From NCBI GenBank assembly GCA_023391815.1, contig JAEWAF010000103.1, forward strand, positions 1 to 22,811: a stretch of 22,811 nucleotides of DNA, given 5' to 3'. The DNA is from Pseudomonadota bacterium. GTDB lineage: Bacteria; Pseudomonadota; Gammaproteobacteria; Steroidobacterales; Steroidobacteraceae. The notes beneath the pieces are model-generated. The model did not search any database. It was not told the DNA's origin and saw only the letters and a list, made by a program, of their open reading frames with translations. Every line of letters starts with the position of its first letter. Positions within the stretch are counted from its first letter, which is position 1. The translations under genes and the position numbers were made by a program. Positions 16,520 to 22,811 of this stretch are shown piece by piece.

Positions 16520-17221
16520 TTACTGATTCTTCCACGGGAAAGTGGTCGCGACTGTGAAGATCACGCGGCCTTCCGTGTTGTTCACATCGCTGTCGCTGAA
16601 CCAAGCATCGCCCCTGTCGAGCGAGGTGTCCACATACTTCAAGCCGAGATTGAAGTTGCCCATGGTGTAGCCGACACCGACCGAGTAATCGAAGTACTCG
16701 GTATCGCGATCGCTGAAGTATTCGCCGGTGCTGTAGCCGGCATGCAGATTCAACGTGAAATTCTGCGGCAGAGGCACGGCGACATCGCCCGTCAGATACA
16801 CGGAGCTCTCATTCGAATTGATCCAGTCGTTCGAATAGTACAGGCCGCCGGAGAACAGGCCGTACTTCAACTTGCCGTAAATCTCGGGATAGTTGGCATC
16901 GGAATCGTCGGGATAGCCGTAGTACACGAAGCCCACGTCCCAGCCCAGCCCATTCTCGTCGCCGCCGGAGAAGCCGGTGTACAGGTCGACTTCCAGATCG
17001 ATGTCATTGTCGAAATCGACGTTGCTGCCCCAGGCGCCGATATACCAGCCACTGTCGGTCGCGAAATCGATGCTGCCCTGGATGGCAGGATCCTTGGCCG
17101 ATTGAGACGTACCGCGGAAGTCGTAGTCGCTAACGGCTGTCCACGTCGATGACACGTCAGCGTTCGCTGCCGCGGCTGCCCCCAGCAATCCAATCGCAGC
17201 CAGAATCCTGAAATTTCGCAT
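16520..17221 (-). CDS. TorF-family putative outer-membrane porin
   Basis: 233 residues, with a clear signal peptide (MRNFRILAAIGLLGAAAAANA, cut about 21/22). The mature part alternates aromatic and polar residues in short beta-strands rich in Tyr, Gly, Asp and Asn, for example DYDFRGTSQSAKDPAIQG, GWYIGAWGSNVDF and VGFVYYGYP. This is the TorF/Gcw_chp family (beta-barrel protein of unknown substrate, often in Proteobacteria). The start is ATG 17221, set by GGGGAG 4 bases upstream and by the signal peptide; a longer reading frame to 17413 crosses the promoter region and is not real. Transcription ends at the strong hairpin at 16462-16487. Its exact cargo cannot be told. Confidence 0.88.
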   Translation of the reverse strand: MRNFRILAAIGLLGAAAAANADVSSTWTAVSDYDFRGTSQSAKDPAIQGSIDFATDSGWYIGAWGSNVDFDNDIDLEVDLYTGFSGGDENGLGWDVGFVYYGYPDDSDANYPEIYGKLKYGLFSGGLYYSNDWINSNESSVYLTGDVAVPLPQNFTLNLHAGYSTGEYFSDRDTEYFDYSVGVGYTMGNFNLGLKYVDTSLDRGDAWFSDSDVNNTEGRVIFTVATTFPWKNQ

Positions 17222-17527
17222 GGGTCTCCCCTTTGTGGTGAGAAAGAAACACGCCGCGCTCGGCATGTCGTTGAAGTTTACTTTAATTGGCCAGATATTC
17301 CCTAAATCTGCGGCGGAAAAGCCACAAATGCGTCCGAGAGTCATAATGCAGGAGGCATGCCAAGACTCTCGGGCGCGTTCAGCGCTGCCAATGAATGACC
17401 CAAACCGGCCCATGACCCAGCAACGGCGCGGGCCGGTATACCGGAGGCTTGGAATTCGACGATGACCGCCGCTGCGCGCAGATGGGGCACCTCGCTCCAG
17501 TTTGGAGCAGCGACGCCCGACTTTGCA
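17222..17527. other. intergenic region with nested inverted repeats
   Basis: I find no gene in these 306 bases. CCGAGAGTC (17334-17342) and GACTCTCGG (17364-17372) are perfect 9-bp arms, with a nested ATGC/GCAT whose loop reads AGGAG on the plus strand. ACCGGCCC (17404-17411) pairs with GGGCCGGT (17430-17437), and that right arm overlaps the 12-bp palindrome CCGGTATACCGG (17433-17444), so the two folds exclude each other. GCTCCA/TGGAGC (17494-17508) lies 20 bases after the cupin stop and may mark its 3' end. The last 100 bases before the TorF-like start (minus strand) are AT-rich and likely hold its promoter, which I cannot pin down. Confidence 0.55.
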
Positions 17528-17896
17528 CTACGCCGGCTCGTAGATCACATAGAGCTTGGCGGTCGGCTCGAGCACTTCCCAGACCCCGTTGAAGCCGGCG
17601 GGGATGACGAAGGAAGCGCCTGCAGAAAACGTCCAGCCGCGCCCCGATTCGTGCTCGATGCGTACGCGGCCGCGAGTGATATAGCAGAACTCGTTTTCCG
17701 AATACCGCACGCGCCACTTACCCGGCGTGCTCTCCCACACACCGGCGAAAAAACGCCCCGTGCTATCGCTGAAATAGTTGCGTGCGACCTGTTCGGGATT
17801 GCCCGCGAGCAGACGATCGGCAGGCGGCTTCGAATGCGTGGTTTCAGGAGCCGTGGCGCCGAAATCCACGATCAACGAATTGGCGATTTCGGACAT
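17528..17896 (-). CDS. small cupin-fold protein (DUF861/Cupin_3 type)
   Basis: 122 residues from ATG 17896. It is a single cupin barrel with the conserved stretches FFAGVWESTPGKWRVRY, ENEFCYITRGRVRIEHESG and SFVIPAGFNGVWEV, which match the DUF861 group related to ureidoglycine aminohydrolase. A catalytic role is not clear: the metal-binding His pattern is sparse, so it may be a binding or accessory protein. ATG 17896 is preferred over ATG 17917 because GCGAG lies about 7 bases upstream and family members begin near SLIVDFGATAPETTHS. Such cupins often sit with amine and amino-acid degradation genes, which fits the window, but that is inference. Confidence 0.8.
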   Translation of the reverse strand: MSEIANSLIVDFGATAPETTHSKPPADRLLAGNPEQVARNYFSDSTGRFFAGVWESTPGKWRVRYSENEFCYITRGRVRIEHESGRGWTFSAGASFVIPAGFNGVWEVLEPTAKLYVIYEPA

Positions 17897-17979
17897 CACG
17901 ATACTCGCTAGGCACATTTGAGGAATCCGGACTGTAGAAGGTGAGCGAGGCGATGGCTACTGCATAAGCCGTTAGGAAA

Positions 17980-18000
17980 CGGCCGGCGCGATGCCGGCCG
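17980..18000 (-). terminator. GC-rich hairpin after the OmpA-family gene
   Basis: On the minus strand CGGCCGGC, loop ATCGC, GCCGGCCG is followed by TTTCC, 15 bases beyond the OmpA-family stop. The stem is strong and the T-tract short, so it is a probable intrinsic terminator. Confidence 0.65.
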
Positions 18001-18015
18001 CTTCCGCGGACGAGC

Positions 18016-18720
18016 TCACTCGTTACGCGCCACCGCGGGGGTGGCTGTAGGCCGGATGGACAAACTCACCCGACGTTCCCAGGCATATGCCTCCAGATCT
18101 CCCTTCGGCGCCGTGGTCAGATCCGAGCCATGCGCCGACAACTGAATCTGCTCCGGCGAGGCACCGCCACGAATCAGCGCCTCTCGCACAGCGTTCGCAC
18201 GCTCCAGCGACAGTTCGAGATTTTTCTCCGAGTTACCGCGCGGATCGGCGAAACCATGCAACTGGACTTCCAGCTGACCATGCAGCGCCAGCAACTTGCC
18301 GAGATCCGCCAGCTTGCTCACCACGTCAGCATCCATCTTCGCGTCGTTTGTACGGAACAACACATCGGCATGCAGACGCTCGGCGAGCGCATCGAGCATT
18401 TCATCGCCACCGGTACGCTCACTGGCCTTCGCCAGCGCGATGCGCGTATCGATCAACTCCTGCTCGAGCTTTTGAGACTGCTCTTCCATCTGCTTGGCGT
18501 GCAGCTGCGCCCGATTCGCCGTGCCGACGCTGTCGCCGAGAATGCCGCCGAACATGAAGCCCACCGCCGCGCCGATCGGGCCACCGACGATGGCACCCGC
18601 CGCCGCGCCGCTGAACATGCCGACGCCTTCTTCCTTCGTGAATTTGTTCTTCTCGCCCGCGTGAGCCGCACCCGCGCTCATCGCCAGGGCCACCGCGGTA
18701 ACCAGCACTTTCTTGAACAT
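18016..18720 (-). CDS. OmpA-family protein with glycine-zipper segment (PdsO-like)
   Basis: 234 residues. Signal peptide MFKKVLVTAVALAMSAGAAHA (1-21), then a short charged stretch and a Gly/Ala-rich zipper (about 32-66, GAAAGAIVGGPIGAAVGFMFGG), which could insert in a membrane. A coiled-coil linker (about 70-105) leads to an OmpA C-terminal peptidoglycan-binding domain with HGFADPRGNSEKNLELSLERANAVREAL. This order recalls PdsO, the OmpA-like protein of the proteobacterial sortase systems, but no sortase, target or PdsS/PdsR pair is present. It may equally be a general OmpA-like envelope protein. ATG 18720 is set by GAGGAG seven bases upstream and the signal peptide; the longer frame to 18798 includes this ribosome site and is not real. 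Confidence 0.85.
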   Translation of the reverse strand: MFKKVLVTAVALAMSAGAAHAGEKNKFTKEEGVGMFSGAAAGAIVGGPIGAAVGFMFGGILGDSVGTANRAQLHAKQMEEQSQKLEQELIDTRIALAKASERTGGDEMLDALAERLHADVLFRTNDAKMDADVVSKLADLGKLLALHGQLEVQLHGFADPRGNSEKNLELSLERANAVREALIRGGASPEQIQLSAHGSDLTTAPKGDLEAYAWERRVSLSIRPTATPAVARNE

Positions 18721-18885
18721 AGTCGCGCTCCTCATCGAACTCCCGTCGTTGCTCCCCTGGTGGGAGGCGGGTGACGTTTGCCCGTGAGTGCTATTCAAAG
18801 GCCGGATGCGGTCGCAATCCGTGCGGCGTCATGGCGAGTCAGCGAAGCAATGTGGCGAATTCTGGCGACCGCTGCGCTCGACTAT

Positions 18886-19659
18886 TTACAGGTTGCTGCT
18901 CAGGTGACCGCCGTCGACCACGATGGTCGCGCCACTCATATAGCTCGACGCATCCGAGGCCAACAGCAATAGCGGCCCTTCCAATTCCCGGAGCTCGCCG
19001 AGCCGTCGCAAGGGCATGCGCTTGATCATCGCCGCGCCGCCTTCGGTGGCGAAGAATTCTTTGTTGATGTCGGTGGCGAAATATCCCGGCGCGATGCCGT
19101 TCACGCGAATCTTGAAGCGCGCGAGCTCCAATGCCATCGAGCGGGTCAGCTGCGTGAGCCCCGCTTTCGATGCGGCATACGGCGCGATCTGTCCGGCCTG
19201 TCTGAAACTCAGAATCGATTCGATGTTGATGATGCTGCCGCCCTTGCCGTCGGCCTTCATGCGACGCGCGACTTCGGTGGCGACCAGGAACGCGCCCCGC
19301 AAATTCACATTCATCACCGCGTCGAAATCTTCGGCGGTCTGTTCGAGCAGCGGCTTGCCGATCGACACCCCCGAGTTGTTGACGAGCACATCGATGCGAC
19401 CGAGCGACTGCTCGATCGACTGCACCGCCTGTCGTATCGATGCGTGATCAGCTACATCGAGCCTGGCGGTTGCCGCCGTTCCGCCCGCCTTGCGAATCTC
19501 GGCCGCGATCGCCTCTAGCGCATCCACGCGGCGGGCGGCCAACCCCACCTTCGCCCCTTCACTCGCAAGCACCCGCGCGAAATGAGCGCCGAACCCGCTC
19601 GACGCGCCGGTGATCAAGACAACTTTGCCGCGCACGGAGAACCGCTGGCTGCTGGTCAT
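18886..19659 (-). CDS. short-chain dehydrogenase/reductase (classical SDR, FabG-like)
   Basis: 257-residue NAD(P)-dependent oxidoreductase. TGASSGFG (18-25) binds the cofactor, with AARR at the end of strand 2 suggesting NADPH; DVAD (68-71) and NNSG (94-97, the usual NNAG) follow. The catalytic set is Asn118, Ser148, Tyr161 and Lys165 (YAASK), all with normal spacing. The C-terminus ends in SGATIVVDGGHLSSNL, typical of FabG-like members. The substrate is unknown; 3-oxoacyl compounds, sugars or alcohols are all possible. ATG 19659 has GGGGAG five bases upstream. It lies upstream of the OmpA-family gene on the same strand with a 165-base gap, so linkage is weak. Confidence 0.9.
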   Translation of the reverse strand: MTSSQRFSVRGKVVLITGASSGFGAHFARVLASEGAKVGLAARRVDALEAIAAEIRKAGGTAATARLDVADHASIRQAVQSIEQSLGRIDVLVNNSGVSIGKPLLEQTAEDFDAVMNVNLRGAFLVATEVARRMKADGKGGSIINIESILSFRQAGQIAPYAASKAGLTQLTRSMALELARFKIRVNGIAPGYFATDINKEFFATEGGAAMIKRMPLRRLGELRELEGPLLLLASDASSYMSGATIVVDGGHLSSNL

Positions 19660-19830
19660 GGCATCTCCCCTTTGGATCGCCGTGGACTCTAGCAAACCGC
19701 GCTTGCGGAAAATCGCTCCGAGCTGACGATCGCCTGCCGCCTGCCACCTCCGGAGACGCGCCTCTTCACGGCATTTCCGCGCCGAACTCGGCCGGTTCGC
19801 CTCAAAATGCGCAATTCCCGGCCACTCGTC

Positions 19831-19859
19831 TTGACACCCCGGACGCCCCCCTGGAGAAT
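19831..19859 (+). promoter_or_regulatory. sigma-70-type promoter for tRNA-Met
   Basis: A perfect -35 TTGACA (19831-19836), a 17-base spacer and a -10 GAGAAT (19854-19859, 4 of 6). The bases after the -10 are a solid G/C discriminator, as in growth-rate-controlled stable RNA promoters. Transcription would start near 19866, leaving a 5' leader of about 54 bases to be trimmed from the tRNA. Confidence 0.65.
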
Positions 19860-19919
19860 CGCCGCCCCCGCTTCTCGGGAACCGCCCTCCGCGCGGCGCC
19901 CACTGTCGGAAAACGGCTT

Positions 19920-19996
19920 GGAAAGGTAGCTCAGCCGGTTAGAGCACGGCACTCATAATGCCGGGGTCGAGGGTTCGAGTCCCTCCCTTTCCACCA
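19920..19996 (+). tRNA. tRNA-Met(CAT), elongator type
   Basis: 77 bases with an encoded CCA. The acceptor GGAAAGG pairs with CCTTTCC. The D arm reads GCTCAGCCGGTTAGAGC. The anticodon stem CGGCA/TGCCG carries loop CTCATAA with anticodon CAT at 19954-19956, and the T arm GAGGG/CCCTC holds loop TTCGAGT. The D loop, anticodon loop and GGGTC variable region match elongator tRNA-Met. The lysidine-type tRNA-Ile2, which also shows CAT in DNA, is less likely because its variable region differs. Its 3' half is overlapped antisense by the integrase remnant. Confidence 0.95.
19969..19996. other. probable attachment site at the tRNA-Met 3' end
   Basis: The T arm and acceptor 3' strand of the tRNA lie directly beside an integrase gene that reads towards it, the standard arrangement for tRNA-targeting elements. 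No second copy of this 28-base stretch is seen in the rest of the window, so the far end of the element is outside it or has been lost. Confidence 0.45.
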
Positions 19997-20042
19997 TACA
20001 TTTCCCTTAGCATTCCGCGAGTTACGCATTCGTAGCGTGGTT

Positions 20043-20064
20043 CCAGTGCCAATCCAGTGCCAAT
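20043..20064. repeat. 11-bp tandem direct repeat
   Basis: CCAGTGCCAAT occurs twice head to tail (20043-20053 and 20054-20064), 47 bases from the tRNA 3' end and inside the integrase C-terminal tail. It could be a pair of integrase arm-type sites or a simple coding duplication (it encodes IGTGLALE on the minus strand). Confidence 0.5.
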
Positions 20065-21174
20065 ACGCTGGGAGGGTGCAATGGACGCTGGGGGCTCGAA
20101 CTCCAATCCTGGCTCGATCGGCCCCGTCAGCAGTGGTGGCCTCCTCTGCATGGCCTGGCGAATCGCCTCGATGTCCTCCGGCTGGGAGCCATCAATCCAG
20201 GTGGCATACGTATCGAGCATCGTCTGCACGCTGTGCCCGTGCTGCTTGGCGACCCACAGCAGATTCTTGCCCAGCATCAGGTTCCAGCTCACGAACGAGT
20301 GGCGGGCGTTGTACGGCTCGCGATATCGGCCCTTGACCGTCATGCTCAGCGACCAGCGCCACCGGTCGTAGGGATGCCTGATGAGCCCGAAGGGTTTGCC
20401 ATTCGCGCGGAAGAACAGATGGTCGTGTCTGATTCGACCGGCCTGCTTCATTCGCTCCCTCAACGCGAGCTGGCGCTTGAGCACCTCGATCGCTCGCGGG
20501 CACAACTCGCGATTCGATCGACGCCGGTCTTGGTGCGGTCCTTGTCGCGATTCATCACGCGAGCCTTGGTGACCTTGAGCTTGCCCTGCTCAAGGTCGCA
20601 ATCCTGGACCAGCAAGGCGAATTGCTCCAAGGGACGTAGGCCCGTAAAGAAACGAAACTCATCGTAGTTGCCCTGCGCCTCGCCCCAATCACGATGGATC
20701 GCGGCGATCAGCGCTTCGGCCTCTTGAATCGAGAATGGATCCGGAGCCGGGCGATCTTTCTTCATCAGGCGAAAGCACTTGAGCACAGACGCCGGGTTGC
20801 TCTTCCCGGGATGATCGCGATAGCCGTACTCGAACGCGCAGCGGATGACGCTGACGATGTTGTTGTGGGTCTTCTTCGAGATCTCCAATTTCGCATCAAT
20901 GATCTTGGCCAACGTCGAATACTTCACCTCTTCGAAGGATCAGCTCGCCGATGGCGGGCCGCCAGGTCGACTCCAGAATCTTTCGATAGCTCTCGACCGT
21001 CGCGAACGCAAGATCCGTCTTCGCCATGCGCGCCTCGTTGTGCGCCATGAACTCATCGAAAACCTGCTTGTATGTTCGCGGGGCTTCGACGGAAGCGAAC
21101 GCATGGAGATCGCGGAACTCCGGGAACTCCTGCAATAATAGGAAATCAGGGTGGTCGAGATCATCCGTTCGCAC

Positions 21175-21412
21175 CGATCCTTTGCGAGCGAAACGAGCAG
21201 CATCTATTCGCTAATGGCGATTAGTCTCGCGCAGATATCAGCAACCGCTTCTGCCTCTCGAATGTCGTTGGAGCCGGGATTCAGGGCGGTCTCGACGGTG
21301 CTTCACTACGCACGCGGACGCCTGTGGCGTGCCGTGCGGAGGTGACTGCGGGATGGACCTCGCTGCTCATTGAATGCAAGCTTGCATGCAACGCTTCGGC
21401 CAGGATGACGGC
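21175..21412. other. short gap between integrase remnant and ankyrin gene
   Basis: No gene can be supported here. CTAAT/ATTAG (21211-21224) and the 12-bp palindrome TGCAAGCTTGCA (21375-21386) are the only clear symmetric sites; the second is 27 bases before the ankyrin start and could be an operator. On the minus strand a 30-codon piece (about 21207-21300) reads like a real helix but has no start codon. Confidence 0.4.
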
Positions 21413-22811
21413 ATGGATCACGAGCGCACCAGGAATCACGCCACCCCCGGCAATCCCGACAAGCAACGCATGCGCATCGCAGGCGTTCTTTGCCTGGCGC
21501 TAGCCAGCCTGATCGCGGCATGCCAATCCATTGCACAAGCCGAGCCGGCCTGTGCGCCACCGCCGGCCGCGGAATCCTCGGGCGAGAAGATGGCCTCCGA
21601 GACGTTCTTTCGCGCCATCATAGCGAACGATCTCCCAACTGTTCAGGAAGCCTTCACGGGCGGCTTCGACCCGAACCAACTGGATCGATATGGCAACGCG
21701 GCGCTGCATTGGGCCGCCGCGCTGGACCACGTGGAACTGATCAATCTGCTGCTCCGATGTGGCGCAAGCCCGGACATTCGTGCGCGGCAGACAGAGGCAA
21801 CTCCGCTACTTCTAGCGATCGACAACGAAGCGACTCACGCAATGCTCCCACTGCTCGAGGCGCGCTCGGACCTAACCGCGCGCGTGTCGGTTCGCGAGCT
21901 CAATCGGGAACAGACGCTCAGTGCCATTGACCTGGCCGCCCGTCGAAATCGCATCGACGCGATCCATCTCCTAATCGAGCACGGTGCCGATGTCGCCAAG
22001 CTCTCGTCGCGCGCGGTCGCTTATGCAATGGCTCAGCGCAATCCCGACTTGATGGAGCTGCTGCTCGAGCATGGCGCCGATGATCCGGCTCTGCACGCGT
22101 CCTCATATTCGTATGTGAATCAGGCGGTCGAGAGCGGCAACATCGAAATACTCGAAGTTCTGGTTGCACACGGTGCGCAGCCTTCGGATGCCGCAATGGC
22201 CCTGTCAGCCGCGGCACGCCACCGTGATCCACGCATGCTGACGACCCTGCTCGCGCTCGACCTCGACGTCAACGGATTTGGAAATGGTGGCGAAACGCCG
22301 TTGATGGCAGCGGCGGGCTCGGCAAATCTCACGGCTATAGAAACACTTCTGCAGCACGGAGCGCAGCCGCTGGCCGTCATGCAGAATAATCAACCGCCTC
22401 TCGAAATGCAGCTGCCACCGACCGCGATCGACATCGCTCGCACGGCGCTATCGTTCGCGGCAGGCTCCGGATCGGTCGACGCCGTCAAACAGTTGGCGGC
22501 ATTACCTGGCTTCACGTGCGACATGTTCGGAGCAGCCCTGGTGGCCGCCACCTCACTCGCCGACGACAAAGGACGCCCGGCGGCGGAATTTCTGCTGGAG
22601 AACAAAGCTTGCTTCGCGGCCGGCAGCGACGCTCTGCGAGCTGCACTGCTGCGAGCAGTCGATGCGCAGTCGATCGAGACGGTCAAAGTGCTGCTGACTG
22701 CCGGCGCATCATTGAAGCCATCGATAGACTCCAAGTACAGCTCGCCGATCTACGAGCCACTGAGCCCCCCCCCCCCCCCCCCCCCCCGGGTTTGGGCCGG
22801 CGGCCCCCCCC
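21413..22811 (+). CDS. ankyrin-repeat lipoprotein, 3' partial
   Basis: Open frame from ATG 21413 to the contig end; about 450 residues are reliable (to 22764). The N-terminus is a signal sequence with a lipobox, MRIAGVLCLALASLIAAC (Met20 to Cys37), so the mature protein is probably lipid-anchored. From about residue 60 it is a row of about 9-10 ankyrin repeats, some degenerate: GNAALHWAAALDHVELINL, IDLAARRNRIDAIHLLIEHG, MELLLEHGADD, ETPLMAAAGSANLTAIETL and TVKVLLTAGASLK. AGGA lies 7 bases before ATG 21413; ATG 21470 would give a tighter signal peptide but a poor ribosome site. Ankyrin repeats bind other proteins, so it is likely a periplasmic or surface adaptor; no partner is visible. The tail after 22764 translates poly-C and is not trustworthy. 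Confidence 0.85.
   Translation, partial: MDHERTRNHATPGNPDKQRMRIAGVLCLALASLIAACQSIAQAEPACAPPPAAESSGEKMASETFFRAIIANDLPTVQEAFTGGFDPNQLDRYGNAALHWAAALDHVELINLLLRCGASPDIRARQTEATPLLLAIDNEATHAMLPLLEARSDLTARVSVRELNREQTLSAIDLAARRNRIDAIHLLIEHGADVAKLSSRAVAYAMAQRNPDLMELLLEHGADDPALHASSYSYVNQAVESGNIEILEVLVAHGAQPSDAAMALSAAARHRDPRMLTTLLALDLDVNGFGNGGETPLMAAAGSANLTAIETLLQHGAQPLAVMQNNQPPLEMQLPPTAIDIARTALSFAAGSGSVDAVKQLAALPGFTCDMFGAALVAATSLADDKGRPAAEFLLENKACFAAGSDALRAALLRAVDAQSIETVKVLLTAGASLKPSIDSKYSSPIYEPLSPPPPPPPRVWAGGPP
22765..22811. other. low-complexity contig end, probable artefact
   Basis: A run of 23 C (22765-22787), then GGGTTTGGG and further G/C runs. Nothing like it occurs elsewhere in the window and it interrupts an otherwise normal coding frame, so it is best read as sequencing or assembly noise. 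Confidence 0.85.

Larger units (their letters stand above)
19939..21174 (-). pseudogene. tyrosine recombinase/integrase, frameshifted and N-truncated
   Basis: Three overlapping frames join into one integrase. Piece 1 (21174-about 20932) holds the SAM-like core-binding start (TYKQVFDEFMAHNEARM). Piece 2 (about 20930-20512) holds the rest of that domain and box I with the catalytic Arg in FFTGLRPLEQ. Piece 3 (about 20507-19939) holds ARHSFVSWNLMLG and the HGH...TYATW end with the catalytic Tyr. The breaks are explained by one extra T near 20931 (plus strand) and a CG duplication at 20508-20511; removing them restores ILREVKYS and DRIELCPRAIEVL. The usual N-terminal arm-binding domain is absent upstream of GTG 21174, where a stop follows within about 40 bases. 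The last ~18 codons are antisense to the tRNA, whose D loop supplies the TAA stop. Confidence 0.85.

Noticed and set aside
21207..21300. Short minus-strand peptide reading PGSNDIREAEAVADICARL
   Set aside because: It looks like a genuine helix and may be a remnant of an element gene, but it has no start codon or ribosome site and is too short to identify.
21378..21389. AAGCTTGCATGC, identical to the HindIII-SphI part of pUC polylinkers
   Set aside because: The match stops after 12 bases on both sides and the following polylinker sites are absent, so vector contamination is not supported.
1..22811. CRISPR arrays, insertion sequences and rRNA genes
   Set aside because: No regularly spaced repeats, transposase with terminal inverted repeats, or rRNA sequence was seen.

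Overview
The window looks like one chromosomal contig end from a GC-rich Gammaproteobacterium. QueD, RlmKL and PuuR are all of recognisably gammaproteobacterial type, and GTG/TTG starts are used freely. The combination of a TorF-type porin, a propeller-amidohydrolase and many regulators would fit a Steroidobacter/Nevskia-like lineage, but I cannot prove that from the sequence. The last ~45 bases (a 23-C run followed by G/C slurry) look like an assembly or sequencing artefact.

Layout. 1-134: two small hairpins with the same loop, downstream of the first gene. 135-3317 (-): exported beta-propeller/amidohydrolase fusion. 3405-4688 (+): PuuB-like FAD oxidase. 4815-7220 (+): hybrid sensor kinase (REC-PAS-PAS-HisKA-HATPase-REC). 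7225-7581 (-): queD, with an intrinsic terminator almost touching its start codon. 7636-8010 (-): cysteine-rich protein of unknown function. 8225-10447 (-): bifunctional 23S rRNA methyltransferase RlmKL. 10570-11445 and 11475-12023 (-): N-carbamoylputrescine amidase and its probable regulator PuuR, divergent from a class III omega-aminotransferase (12180-13502, +). 13669-16455 (+): membrane GGDEF-EAL protein. 16520-17221 (-): TorF-type outer-membrane protein. 17222-17527: non-coding and rich in inverted repeats. 17528-17896 (-): cupin. 18016-18720 (-): OmpA-family glycine-zipper protein. 18886-19659 (-): SDR oxidoreductase. 19920-19996 (+): tRNA-Met(CAT). 19939-21174 (-): decayed tyrosine integrase whose C-terminus runs antisense into the tRNA. 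21413-end (+): ankyrin-repeat lipoprotein, cut by the contig end.

How the parts fit. Polyamine metabolism is the clearest theme. AguB makes putrescine. PuuR is the expected polyamine-responsive repressor. The aminotransferase divergent from it can take putrescine-like amines or beta-alanine/GABA-type omega-amino acids. PuuB, 7 kb away, oxidises gamma-glutamylputrescine. PuuA, PuuC, PuuD and AguA are not in the window. The two large signalling proteins look like stand-alone sensors. From the tRNA rightwards the sequence has the character of an old integrated element: integrase against a tRNA 3' end, two frameshifts and a missing N-terminus, followed by an accessory-type ankyrin lipoprotein.
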